Below are positions 1 to 7,314 of a DNA stretch of 30,443 bases, in pieces. Position 1 is the stretch's first letter, and every line of letters begins with the position of its first letter. The DNA comes from an uncultured Lachnospiraceae bacterium. Lineage in GTDB: Bacteria > Bacillota > Clostridia > Lachnospirales > Lachnospiraceae. The notes below the pieces were generated by a model that ran no database searches, was not told the DNA's origin, and was given only the letters and a program-made list of their open reading frames with translations. A program made the position numbers and the translations under genes. The stretch covers positions 25,611 to 56,053 of the forward strand of contig CAJUQY010000016.1 of NCBI GenBank assembly GCA_910588815.1. Direction: 5' to 3'.

Positions 1-122
1 TTCCTGCAATAGGCGGCGCAGGGAAAGCGGCCAGACCGACGTGTCTGAGCACGGAGTATGCCGGACGCCCCACTTTATTATAGAAGGAGAGCCCGGCCAT
101 GGACGTTTTTTTTAGGAAAACA

Positions 123-151
123 TTGACGGAAATGGAGGAAGGGAGTAGAAT
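123..151 (+). promoter_or_regulatory. Sigma-A promoter for the lipid kinase gene
   Basis: TTGACG (123-128) and TAGAAT (146-151) are separated by exactly 17 bases and lie about 50 bases before the start codon of the lipid kinase. Bases 1-122 show no gene that I can support. Confidence 0.6.
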
Positions 152-199
152 CATAATGATGTAAAAACGCCGAATGGCAATGAAGGGCAGGTTTTTTGA

Positions 200-1111
200 A
201 TGGGTAGGAGAATGCTGTTTGTTTTCAATCCTCTTTCCGGGAAAGCGCAGATCCGCACGAAGCTTATGGATATCTTGGATGTTTTTATTAAGGCCGGATA
301 TCAGGTGGAGATTCATGTCACTCAAAGAGCTTTAGATGCAAGAAAAGTGGTGGAAGAACGCGGATATGATATGGATTTGATCGTGGGAAGTGGGGGAGAT
401 GGTACGCTCAACGAAATGATCTCCGGGATCATGGGCATGGAGAGAAAGCCCAGGATCGGTTATATCCCGGCAGGGACCACCAATGATTTTGCCGCCAGTC
501 ACAAGATTCCCCGGAACATGCTCCGGGCGGCGGAGAGTATTGTCATGGGGACGGCCTGTCCCGTGGATATCGGAACCTTTAATGAACGGTATTTTACCTA
601 TGTGGCCGCATTCGGTGCCTTTACGGACGTGCCCTATAAAACGCCCAGGGAGATCAAGGCTGTCCTCGGACATCCGGCCTATATTTTGGAAGCGGCAAAG
701 AGCCTTGGCAGTATCAAGGCCAGCCATGTGACCATGGAGACAGAAAGGGATTACTATGAGGGGGATGTTCTGGTGGGGATGGTCAGCAATGCGAACCAGA
801 TTGCCGGATTTAAGGGGCTGAATGGAAAGGATGTCCGCCTGGACGACGGCGTGTTTGAAGTGCTTTTGGTGGAGAACCCGCAGAACATCCTCCAGCTTCC
901 GGAGGTGGTGACAAGTCTTTTGCAGAACGGACATAAGTCCAAGCTGGTGCGCCATTTTATGGCTTCCCGTGTAAAATTCCGGTTTGAGGAGGCGACGGAG
1001 TGGGTCCTGGACGGAGAATTTGGCGGAAAACGGAAGGAAGTCATCATCGAGAACCGGTGCAGGGCGGTGCAGATCATGAAAATGACACATTCCCTCCCGA
1101 AAAAGTCATAA
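200..1111 (+). CDS. Diacylglycerol kinase family lipid kinase (YegS/DagK type)
   Basis: This 303-residue protein belongs to the DAGK-catalytic family of soluble or peripheral lipid kinases, which phosphorylate diacylglycerol or a related lipid so that it can re-enter phospholipid synthesis. The N-terminal nucleotide-binding domain shows the NPLSGK motif near residues 10-15, the family signature GGDGTLNE at 65-72, and PAGTTND at 90-96. The C-terminal half has the expected beta-sandwich pattern, ending with an LDGE-type motif near residue 270. The length is normal for the family (about 290-310). The ATG at 200 has a modest purine-rich site (AAGGGCAGG) about 8-10 bases upstream; the inner ATG at 212 is spaced too closely to its own site. 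The exact lipid substrate cannot be read from sequence. The gene lies 116 bases upstream of rpoD, which has its own promoter. Confidence 0.9.
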   Translation: MGRRMLFVFNPLSGKAQIRTKLMDILDVFIKAGYQVEIHVTQRALDARKVVEERGYDMDLIVGSGGDGTLNEMISGIMGMERKPRIGYIPAGTTNDFAASHKIPRNMLRAAESIVMGTACPVDIGTFNERYFTYVAAFGAFTDVPYKTPREIKAVLGHPAYILEAAKSLGSIKASHVTMETERDYYEGDVLVGMVSNANQIAGFKGLNGKDVRLDDGVFEVLLVENPQNILQLPEVVTSLLQNGHKSKLVRHFMASRVKFRFEEATEWVLDGEFGGKRKEVIIENRCRAVQIMKMTHSLPKKS

Positions 1112-1155
1112 TCTGGGTGTTTGAGAGGAAATTTAAGGAAAAATGAAATCTGAAC

Positions 1156-1184
1156 TTTACTTTTGCCTCGAATTCTTGTATAAT
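1156..1184 (+). promoter_or_regulatory. Promoter of rpoD
   Basis: A perfect TATAAT (1179-1184) lies 17 bases after TTTACT (1156-1161), about 44 bases before the GTG start of rpoD. The -35 hexamer matches the consensus at only four of six positions. Confidence 0.6.
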
Positions 1185-1227
1185 GTATCTTTAGCGTGGA
1201 TAAGTGTGTGCGAAAGGAAGTTAACAA

Positions 1228-2355
1228 GTGGAAAAAGGAAAGTTTAGCGAAGAGTTACGAAAGCTTGTAGAACTGGGCAAAAGCAAAAAGTCCACCCTCG
1301 ATATGAATGATATCAACGATGCCTTTACCGGGGTACAGCTTACGGTGGAGCAGATCGAAGATATCATTGCGTATCTGGAAAACAGCGGAATTGATGTCTT
1401 ACGCATAATGAATGACGAGCTGACCATTGATGATGATCTGGTCCTGGATGCGGACGATGACGCGTTTGCGCTGGAGGAAGAAGAGGAAGAGGACATTGAC
1501 CTGGACGCCATTGACTTTCTTGACGGCATCGGTACTGAGGATCCGGTGAGGATGTATTTGAAGGAGATCGGTACAGTTCCGCTTTTGACGGCGGAAGAGG
1601 AGCTTCGTCTGGCAAAGAGGAAGGCGGAGGGAGACCAGATGGCGAAGGAACGGCTGATCGAGGCCAATCTGCGTCTGGTAGTAAGCATTGCAAAACGGTA
1701 CACCGGCCGCGGGATGAGTTTTCTGGATTTGGTACAGGAGGGCAATCTGGGGCTTATCAAGGGCGTGGAGAAATTTGATTATACGAAAGGCTATAAACTG
1801 AGCACCTATGCCACGTGGTGGATCAGGCAATCGGTGACGAGGGCGCTGGCCGATCAGGCCAGGACCATTCGCGTCCCGGTACATATGGTGGAAACCATTA
1901 ACAAGATGTCGAAGATGCAGAGGAAGCTGACGCTGGAGCTGGGGTATGAGCCCTCTGTGCCGGAACTTGCGAGTGCGCTTGATATCAGTGAGGAAAAGGT
2001 CATGGAGATTATGCAGATCGCCCGTGAGCCTGCTTCTCTGGAGACGCCCATCGGCGAGGAGGACGATTCCAATCTGGGGGATTTCGTGGCGGACAGCAAT
2101 GCCGTGACTCCTGAGGGGAACGTAGAGTCGGTGATGCTCAGGGAGCATATCGACACCCTGCTGGAGGATCTGAAGGAGCGGGAACGGCAGGTGATCGTTC
2201 TGCGGTTCGGCCTGGAGGACGGACATCCCCGCACCCTGGAGGAAGTGGGAAAGGAATTTAATGTCACCAGGGAGCGGATCCGCCAGATTGAGGCAAAAGC
2301 TTTGCGGAAACTTCGGAATCCGGTGCGGAGCAAACGGATCCGGGATTTTCTGTAA
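1228..2355 (+). CDS. rpoD: RNA polymerase primary sigma factor RpoD (SigA)
   Basis: This is the 375-residue housekeeping sigma-70 factor, which directs core RNA polymerase to TTGACA/TATAAT promoters like those seen across this window. Region 1.1 is short and very acidic (a run of Glu/Asp around residues 70-95). Region 1.2 starts near residue 105 (DPVRMYLKEIG). Region 2, with the -10 melting and recognition segment (YATWWIRQ near 194), is intact, as is region 3. Region 4.2 carries the -35 recognition helix near residues 336-355 (TLEEVGKEFNVTRERIRQ). The start is GTG, with AAAGGAAG 7 bases upstream. The length matches clostridial SigA (about 360-380). In many Firmicutes dnaG directly precedes rpoD; here the gene upstream is a lipid kinase instead. 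Confidence 0.97.
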   Translation: MEKGKFSEELRKLVELGKSKKSTLDMNDINDAFTGVQLTVEQIEDIIAYLENSGIDVLRIMNDELTIDDDLVLDADDDAFALEEEEEEDIDLDAIDFLDGIGTEDPVRMYLKEIGTVPLLTAEEELRLAKRKAEGDQMAKERLIEANLRLVVSIAKRYTGRGMSFLDLVQEGNLGLIKGVEKFDYTKGYKLSTYATWWIRQSVTRALADQARTIRVPVHMVETINKMSKMQRKLTLELGYEPSVPELASALDISEEKVMEIMQIAREPASLETPIGEEDDSNLGDFVADSNAVTPEGNVESVMLREHIDTLLEDLKERERQVIVLRFGLEDGHPRTLEEVGKEFNVTRERIRQIEAKALRKLRNPVRSKRIRDFL

Positions 2356-2375
2356 GAATACGAAACATACGAGAG

Positions 2376-2415
2376 AAGAGACGCTGTCCGAAGGTTCCGG
2401 GATGGCGTTTCTTTT
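2376..2415 (+). terminator. Rho-independent terminator after rpoD
   Basis: A 14-bp stem with G:U wobbles pairs 2376-2389 with 2400-2413 around a 10-base loop, and the 3' side is rich in T (TTTCTTTT). It lies 20 bases past the rpoD stop, so queH may depend on read-through or its own promoter. Confidence 0.6.
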
Positions 2416-2453
2416 GCTCAGAGAGACGACGGAAGTCTGTGAGGGGGAGTTTT

Positions 2454-3134
2454 ATGAGAAATTATCAGAAAGAACTGGAAGTCCTTTTACAAGCCATAAA
2501 GGAGAGGGCGGATGAGCAGGGGACGGTTCCCCGCCTGCTTCTCCATAGCTGCTGTGCCCCCTGCTCCAGCTACGTGCTGGAATATCTGTCAGGATTTTTT
2601 GCCATTACGGTTTTTTATTATAATCCCAATATCGGTGCCAGGGAGGAGTATGAAAAGCGGACGGCAGAGCAGGAACGGCTGATCCTGGAATTGCCGGAAC
2701 GGATCTTAGAGAGCGGGGAAGGAAGACGTCTTTATCCGATCGGTTTTATCCGGGGGCCTTATGAACCGGAGGTCTTTTACCGGGCGGCGAAGGGGCTTGA
2801 GGATGTGCCGGAAGGGGGGGAGAGGTGCAGGAAATGCTTTGAGCTTCGGCTCAGGAAGGCGGCGGAATTTGCAAAAGCCGGGGGCTTTGATTATTTTTGC
2901 ACGACCCTTTCCATCAGCCCTTTGAAAAAAGCCGGAGTCCTGATGGAGATCGGGGAACGTCTGGCGGAGGAATACGGGGTGGCGTACCTGCCTTCGGATT
3001 TTAAGAAAAAGAACGGATATAAGCGCTCCGTGGAGTGGTCGGCGCAGCTGGGTCTTTACAGGCAGGATTACTGCGGCTGTGTATTTTCCGTCCGGGAGGC
3101 GGGGAGAGGGGAGGGACGGCATGCTGTCGATTGA
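2454..3134 (+). CDS. queH: Epoxyqueuosine reductase QueH
   Basis: This 226-residue protein matches the QueH (former DUF208) family, which performs the last step of queuosine synthesis, reducing epoxyqueuosine to queuosine in tRNA, and replaces the cobalamin-dependent QueG in many Firmicutes. The family's cysteine pattern is present: the N-terminal HSCCAPCSS motif (Cys33, Cys34, Cys37), CRKC (Cys125, Cys128) and the C-terminal YCGC (Cys207, Cys209). Family knowledge assigns these to an iron-sulfur cluster and a neighbouring iron site. I chose the ATG at 2454 because GAGGGGGAG lies 6 bases upstream; the in-frame GTG at 2439 lacks such a site. The end overlaps the start of the truncated deoR by 14 bases. 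No other queuosine gene is in the window. Confidence 0.93.
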   Translation: MRNYQKELEVLLQAIKERADEQGTVPRLLLHSCCAPCSSYVLEYLSGFFAITVFYYNPNIGAREEYEKRTAEQERLILELPERILESGEGRRLYPIGFIRGPYEPEVFYRAAKGLEDVPEGGERCRKCFELRLRKAAEFAKAGGFDYFCTTLSISPLKKAGVLMEIGERLAEEYGVAYLPSDFKKKNGYKRSVEWSAQLGLYRQDYCGCVFSVREAGRGEGRHAVD

Positions 3135-3318
3135 ACGTCAGAGGGCGATTACGGATATCCTTCTGGAAAAGAAAAGTGTGGCAGTGGCAGAACTGGCGGA
3201 ACGCTTTCAGGTGAGCTTTGAGACGATCCGGAGGGATTTGAAGGCGCTGGAGGCGGAGGGGGTGGTGGAAAGGTGCGGCTCTTCGGCTTCGGGAGCTGTA
3301 CGGAGAGATCATCTGTGA
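3121..3318 (+). pseudogene. Truncated DeoR-family regulator (HTH only)
   Basis: The first 50 or so residues are a normal DeoR-type helix-turn-helix: RQRAITDILLEKKSVAVAEL, then a recognition region with SFETIRRDLKALEAEGVVER. Family members are about 250 residues with a C-terminal sugar-phosphate-sensing domain; here the frame stops after 65 codons. From about base 3272 the DNA can be read in the +2 frame as part of nagA, so the last 15 or so codons are out-of-frame nagA DNA and not DeoR sequence. This suggests a deletion that fused the 5' end of deoR to the inside of nagA. The start ATG is inside queH, so the stub may still be translated by coupling. A 65-residue DNA-binding peptide without the effector domain could be inert or could act as a dominant repressor; I cannot tell which. 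Confidence 0.75.
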
Positions 3319-3516
3319 CAGAAATCACTGTCATACGGCGGCCTTAAATTTTTTTCATGCAAAGGGAGGCTGCCGCGGGATCATGGTAAGCGATTCCATG
3401 AGGGCGAAGGGCTGGCCGCCGGATACGATGCGGATCTTGCAGTGCTGGAAGAAGACTGTTCCTCGGCGGGAGCTTACTGCCTTGGGAAATGCCTGTGGGA
3501 GCCGGCGGCTTTATAA
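3272..3516 (+). pseudogene. nagA: Remnant of nagA (N-acetylglucosamine-6-phosphate deacetylase), internally deleted
   Basis: Two pieces of NagA-like protein are readable. In the +2 frame from about 3272 to 3412 the translation includes GEIICDRNHCH and CRGIMVSDSMRAKG; these match the NagA blocks around the metal-binding His (ICDG-H) and the following SDAMRA-G segment. From 3412 the +1 frame reads LAAGYDADLAVLEEDC, AYCLGK and then a stop at 3514-3516; this is the typical amidohydrolase C-terminus (G-I-GKDADLVVLD). In intact NagA these blocks are separated by roughly 70-80 residues, so that stretch is deleted with a frame change, and the whole N-terminal half is missing. The identification rests on motif recognition by eye. 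Confidence 0.75.
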
Positions 3517-3545
3517 AAAATTCAGAAAAGTTTTCTGCCGTTTTC

Positions 3546-3574
3546 TTGACGCAGTCATGGAAAGAGACTATGAT
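3546..3574 (+). promoter_or_regulatory. Promoter for the zinc-ribbon protein and aminopeptidase genes
   Basis: TTGACG (3546-3551) and TATGAT (3569-3574) have a 17-base spacer. The pair lies between the nagA scar and the zinc-ribbon gene, 75 bases before its start codon. Confidence 0.6.
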
Positions 3575-3648
3575 GAGGAAAGAGTTTCTGAAGAGATTAC
3601 TGCCTTCCGGCATCCGGACCGGGAGGTTTACAGACGGGAGAGAAAAAG

Positions 3649-4050
3649 ATGGGCGGATTTCGGGACAAGCTGACGAGGTTTATGTATGGACGGTACGGCG
3701 TGGATCAACTGAACCGTTTTTTGATGGGAGTCGTGATGGCGTTTCTGGTGATTTCTCTGTTTGTCCGGCACCGGGCATTTTACTGGATTACGCTACTTGG
3801 GCTCATGGTTTCGTATTTTCGAATGTTTTCGAAAAATATCAGGAGCCGTTCCCGGGAGAACAGCCGGTATCTGCAGGCCACGGCAGGGCTGCGCAGGGGA
3901 ATCGCACGGATGAAAAGCAGGAGCAGGGATAAAAGCCACTGTTATTTTAAATGCCCGTCCTGCAGACAGACGGTGCGGGTGCCGAGAGGAAAGGGAAGGA
4001 TTTCCATCACCTGCCCCAAATGCGGCAGGGAGTTTATTAAGAAGACGTGA
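3649..4050 (+). CDS. Small membrane protein with C-terminal zinc ribbon
   Basis: This 133-residue protein has two hydrophobic segments close together (about residues 24-40 and 44-58), a basic Arg/Ser-rich linker, and a C-terminal zinc ribbon built from FKCPSC near residue 101 and CPKCGREF near 124. The four cysteines should bind one zinc ion. The layout (membrane hairpin plus cytoplasmic zinc ribbon) is seen in uncharacterised clostridial proteins; I do not recognise a defined function. The start ATG follows a GGGAGA site. The gene ends 17 bases before the aminopeptidase start and probably shares its transcript. The longer out-of-frame reading through 3383-3673 is explained by the nagA scar. 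Confidence 0.75.
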   Translation: MGGFRDKLTRFMYGRYGVDQLNRFLMGVVMAFLVISLFVRHRAFYWITLLGLMVSYFRMFSKNIRSRSRENSRYLQATAGLRRGIARMKSRSRDKSHCYFKCPSCRQTVRVPRGKGRISITCPKCGREFIKKT

Positions 4051-4067
4051 ACGGACAGGAGGTCAGG

Positions 4068-5390
4068 ATGAGGAAGAGAGAAAACGCGGCGGACGGTCTG
4101 ATCCGGTATCTGGAGGGCGGGGTTTCTCCCTTTCATACGGCCGGGCTGGCCGCAGAGGAGTTTGAAAGGGCCGGCTATCGGGAATTAGGGCTTTCGGACA
4201 GCTGGGCCCTTGAACGGGGAAGGGGTTATTATGTGAGGGCCTGCGGCTCTTCCATGTTTGCGTTCCGGGTGAATCCGGGGTTCGGCCGCCTTCAGGGCTT
4301 CCGTATTGCGGCAGCCCACACGGACTGGCCCTGCATGCGGATCAAGCCGGCGCCGGACATGTCTCAGGGTCCTTATGGGAAGCTGAACGTGGAAACCTAC
4401 GGGGGACCGATTTTGAATACCTGGCTGGACCGTCCGCTTTCTGCGGCGGGACGGGTTACGCTGAAGGGAGAGGGTTGTTTTGCGCCTGTGACCAGGCTGG
4501 TGGACTTTAAGCGGCCCATTGCCGTGATCCCCAATCTGGCCATTCATATGAACCGGGACGTGAATCGGGGTGTGGAGCTGAACCGGCAGAAGGACATGGC
4601 GCCTTTAATCGGCCGCAGCCTGGAGGGGGAGACCGGAGGAGGGAACGAGTTTGTGGAGGCGCTGGCGGCCGAGGCGGGTGCGCCTGTGGAGGACATCCTG
4701 TTTTTTGAACTGTCTCTGTATAACTGTGACAGGCCGGAGTATGTCGGATTAAACGGCGAGTTCCTTTTGTCGCCCCGCCTGGATGACGTGACCTCGGTGA
4801 AAGCCTGCGTGGACGGGCTTCTGGGAGGAGGCGGCCGGAGGGACGGGGTGGATATGGCAGTCTTTTTCGACCACGAAGAGATCGGCAGCAGGACCAGGCA
4901 GGGAGCGGGCTCCGTGCTTCTCCCTGTCATAATGGAAAAAATCTGCCGTTCCTTCGGTTACAGTGACGAGGACTGCCTGAACAGCCGGTTCCGCAGCTTT
5001 CTTCTGTCGGTGGATGTGGCCCATGGGGTGCATCCAAATCAGCCGGAGAAAAGCGACGTGACCAATCAGGTCTTTTTGGGAGGCGGCGTAGCCGTCAAGA
5101 CGGAGAGCTGCCAGAAATATGCCACGGACGGGGCGGCCATAGGCGTAATCCGGGGAATCTGTGAGAGGCACGGCATTCCGTATCAGATGTTTGCAGGCCG
5201 TTCCGACATGGCGGGAGGAAGTACGCTGGGATCCATCGCCTCGGCTTTTACCGTGATGAACACGGTGGATGTCGGGATCCCGATTCTGGCCATGCACTCG
5301 GCCAGAGAGCTTATGGGCGCTGCCGATCAGGAAGCGCTGACCAGTCTGCTGACGGCATATTACAGGGAATCCGAAGAGACGGACCGGTGA
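4068..5390 (+). CDS. M18 family aminopeptidase (aspartyl aminopeptidase-like)
   Basis: The 440-residue protein is a cytoplasmic two-zinc M18 metallopeptidase, a family that removes N-terminal residues from peptides and forms large tetrahedral assemblies. Visible active-site motifs are AAHTDWPCMRIKP (zinc His84 and Asp86), FDHEEIGSRTRQGA (catalytic and zinc Glu270/Glu271) and AHGVHPN (His322 region); near the C-terminus FAGRSDMAGGSTLG leads to the last zinc His in AMHSARE. Length and motif spacing are normal. I chose the ATG at 4068 because AGGAGG sits 5 bases upstream; the GTG at 4047 overlaps the previous stop but lacks a site. Family members differ in preference for Asp/Glu or other N-terminal residues, and the sequence alone does not settle this. 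Confidence 0.92.
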   Translation: MRKRENAADGLIRYLEGGVSPFHTAGLAAEEFERAGYRELGLSDSWALERGRGYYVRACGSSMFAFRVNPGFGRLQGFRIAAAHTDWPCMRIKPAPDMSQGPYGKLNVETYGGPILNTWLDRPLSAAGRVTLKGEGCFAPVTRLVDFKRPIAVIPNLAIHMNRDVNRGVELNRQKDMAPLIGRSLEGETGGGNEFVEALAAEAGAPVEDILFFELSLYNCDRPEYVGLNGEFLLSPRLDDVTSVKACVDGLLGGGGRRDGVDMAVFFDHEEIGSRTRQGAGSVLLPVIMEKICRSFGYSDEDCLNSRFRSFLLSVDVAHGVHPNQPEKSDVTNQVFLGGGVAVKTESCQKYATDGAAIGVIRGICERHGIPYQMFAGRSDMAGGSTLGSIASAFTVMNTVDVGIPILAMHSARELMGAADQEALTSLLTAYYRESEETDR

Positions 5391-5436
5391 GTTTTCTGCC
5401 GGATCGGAAGGGATGCGAAAAATTTCAGAATACCCC

Positions 5437-5465
5437 TTTTCAAATAGAATATCCTGTGCTATCAT
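5437..5465 (+). promoter_or_regulatory. Extended -10 promoter of the degV gene
   Basis: TATCAT (5460-5465) is preceded by TGC, forming an extended -10 element, and TTTTCA (5437-5442) lies 17 bases upstream. It sits 73 bases before the start codon. Confidence 0.55.
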
Positions 5466-5538
5466 ATATAGTAATGAAAACTACATGGAACGGTTTGGGA
5501 ACCGAATAAAAGTAGTGGAGAAGTGCAGGAGGAAAAAT

Positions 5539-6375
5539 ATGAATTACAAGATTGTGGTGGACAGCTGCTGCGATTTGACAGAGGAACTGAAGGCAGACAG
5601 CCATTTTCAGGTGATTCCCCTGACGCTGCAAGTGGGAGATACGGTAATTATAGATGACGAGGGGTTTAATCAGGCGGAATATTTGGAATTGGTGAGAACG
5701 AAGCCGGATTGCCCGAAGACGGCCTGCCCTTCTCCGGAGGCATTTAAAGAGGCGTATGACTGCGATGCGGATGCTATTTTTGTTGTGACTCTCTCTCAGC
5801 ATTTGAGCGGGACTTACAATAGCGCGGTTTTGGGCAGGACTCTTTATCTGGAGGAGAAGGGAAACAAGCAGATTGCCGTATTCAGTTCTGATTCTGCCGC
5901 TGTGGGCGAGGTGAAGATCGCTCTAAAGATCCGGGAGCTCGCCGAGGCAGGCAAGAGCTTTGCGGAGATCGTGAGGGAGGTTTCTGATTTCCGGGACAAT
6001 ATGAAGACTTATTTTGTGCTGGAAACGCTGGATTATCTGAAGAAAAACGGAAGGCTGACCGGTCTTCAGGCGGTTTTTGCCACGGTTTTGAATATCAAGC
6101 CGGTTATGGGTGCCGATAAGGGCGTGATCATCAAGCTGGATCAAGCTAGGGGGATTGAAAAGGCTCTCACAAAGATGTCCCAGTGGGTGGCGAAGGAGGC
6201 AAAGGAAGCGGAGAACAAGATTCTTGCCATTGCCCATACCAATTGTCCGGAGCGGGCGAGGAAAGTGAAGGAGCAGATTTGCAGGCTGATCAAGGTCAAG
6301 GATGTTTATATTGTCAATACGGCAGGCGTCAGCACCACCTATGCCGGGGACGGGGGAGTGATTATCGCACTCTGA
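5539..6375 (+). CDS. DegV family protein (fatty-acid-binding, FakB-like)
   Basis: The 278-residue protein is a DegV-family member. Proteins of this family bind one fatty acid in a buried pocket and, in Firmicutes, present it to the FakA kinase for phosphorylation before phospholipid synthesis. Visible family motifs are IVVDSCCDLT at the N-terminus, PSPEAF and TLSQHLSGTYNSA in the first domain, LDYLKKNGRLTG in the second, and a C-terminal segment with HTNCPERA. The second residue of the usual DS-SDL motif is Cys here, a common variant. The ATG at 5539 has AGGAGG 6 bases upstream; the longer upstream frame has no site and spans the promoter. The gene is monocistronic, followed by a strong terminator. 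No fakA is nearby, which is common for FakB paralogues. Confidence 0.9.
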   Translation: MNYKIVVDSCCDLTEELKADSHFQVIPLTLQVGDTVIIDDEGFNQAEYLELVRTKPDCPKTACPSPEAFKEAYDCDADAIFVVTLSQHLSGTYNSAVLGRTLYLEEKGNKQIAVFSSDSAAVGEVKIALKIRELAEAGKSFAEIVREVSDFRDNMKTYFVLETLDYLKKNGRLTGLQAVFATVLNIKPVMGADKGVIIKLDQARGIEKALTKMSQWVAKEAKEAENKILAIAHTNCPERARKVKEQICRLIKVKDVYIVNTAGVSTTYAGDGGVIIAL

Positions 6376-6417
6376 CGGGTGCATGAAGCGCGCTTGATGA
6401 TAGACAGTAGAGTGTTT

Positions 6418-6450
6418 GGAGGAAGTCCGGGAAGGGCTTCCTCCTTTTTT
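6418..6450 (+). terminator. Strong terminator after degV
   Basis: A perfect 8-bp stem (GGAGGAAG 6418-6425 with CTTCCTCC 6437-6444), extendable by inner pairs, is followed by six T residues. Confidence 0.85.
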
Positions 6451-6455
6451 GGGGT

Positions 6456-6517
6456 GCACACAGATGCGGAGAGGAAGGATGCGGCATAAAGCTGCCCGCA
6501 CCTGCCGATATGTGTGC
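6456..6517. repeat. Structured repeat, copy A (nested hairpin)
   Basis: An outer perfect 7-bp arm (GCACACA 6456-6462 with TGTGTGC 6511-6517) encloses GATGCGG (6463-6469) pairing with CCGCACC (6496-6502) and an inner hairpin at 6481-6495. The left side, GCACAC-GATGC--AGAGGAA, recurs at 9729-9750, also directly after a terminator T-run. It lies between two convergent genes (degV and the importer permease), so it may also help to end transcripts, but neither side has a T-tract after this hairpin. Confidence 0.55.
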
Positions 6518-6525
6518 GGCGCGCT

Positions 6526-7314
6526 TTACGCATGTTTTTCCAACAGGGAAATCAACTGGTAAAATCCCATGGAAAGGATGCAGAGGATGACAATACTCAT
6601 CATGACAATGTCCATTTTGAAGACTTGGCTTCCGTAAATGATCAGGTAACCGAGTCCTTTGTCGGCAGCCAGGAATTCCCCGATGATTACGCCGACTAAG
6701 CAGAGCCCGATATTGACCTTCATGTTATTTATGATCAGAGGAACGGAGCTTGGCACCAGGACTTTGAAGAGAACGTCCTTTTTGCTTCCGCCCAGGGTGT
6801 AGATCAGCCGGATTTTGTCCGGATCTACCTGTTTGAAGCCGGTGTGGAGTGTCATGACGGATCCGAAGACTGCCACGGAAACGGCTGCCACAACGATGGT
6901 CTTTACATTATTGCCCAGCCATACGATAAGTACCGGGGCCAAGGCGGATTTCGGCAGGCTGTTCAGCATGACCAGATAGGGTTCTAAAAGCTCGGCGAGT
7001 GTCGGGAAGAGCCAGAGGAGCATGGCGGCAAGGATGCCGCAGGCCATGACCAGAAAAAAGCTCCCCACTGTCTCTGCCAGGGTAATGCCGATATGGGTGA
7101 AGATACTGAGGTCGCCGATCATTTTGAGGAAGCAGGACACCATTCGGGATGGACTGCTGAATATAAAATCGTTGAGGATACCGGTATATGCGGTAAACTC
7201 CCAAATGCCGACAAACAGGAAGAATAAAAGAATTTGTCCCACCAGGACCAGATGTCTGTGGCGGGAACGGGTTTTCAGGTAATGAGCCTGAGCCGCAGAA
7301 AGGGATTTATCCAT
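6526..7314 (-). CDS. ABC importer permease, NitT/TauT (SsuC/TauC) family
   Basis: The 262-residue protein has about six transmembrane segments. It also has the cytoplasmic coupling-loop signature of BPD permeases, seen as TLGGSKKDVLFKVLVPSSVP, which contacts the ATPase. The family imports taurine, nitrate, sulfonates, aromatic acids or pyrimidine precursors such as HMP; the substrate cannot be assigned here. I chose the ATG at 7314 (reading leftward) because AAGGAG lies just upstream and the start overlaps the ATPase stop by 8 bases, which suggests coupled translation; a longer in-frame start at 7368 lies inside the ATPase gene. No substrate-binding protein gene lies beside the pair, which is unusual for this class. 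Confidence 0.9.
   Translation of the reverse strand: MDKSLSAAQAHYLKTRSRHRHLVLVGQILLFFLFVGIWEFTAYTGILNDFIFSSPSRMVSCFLKMIGDLSIFTHIGITLAETVGSFFLVMACGILAAMLLWLFPTLAELLEPYLVMLNSLPKSALAPVLIVWLGNNVKTIVVAAVSVAVFGSVMTLHTGFKQVDPDKIRLIYTLGGSKKDVLFKVLVPSSVPLIINNMKVNIGLCLVGVIIGEFLAADKGLGYLIIYGSQVFKMDIVMMSIVILCILSMGFYQLISLLEKHA

Noticed and set aside
3383..3673. Open frame of 96 codons between the DeoR stub and the zinc-ribbon gene
   Set aside because: Its first part is the nagA remnant followed by a frame switch, the rest crosses the promoter at 3546-3574, and there is no ribosome binding site.
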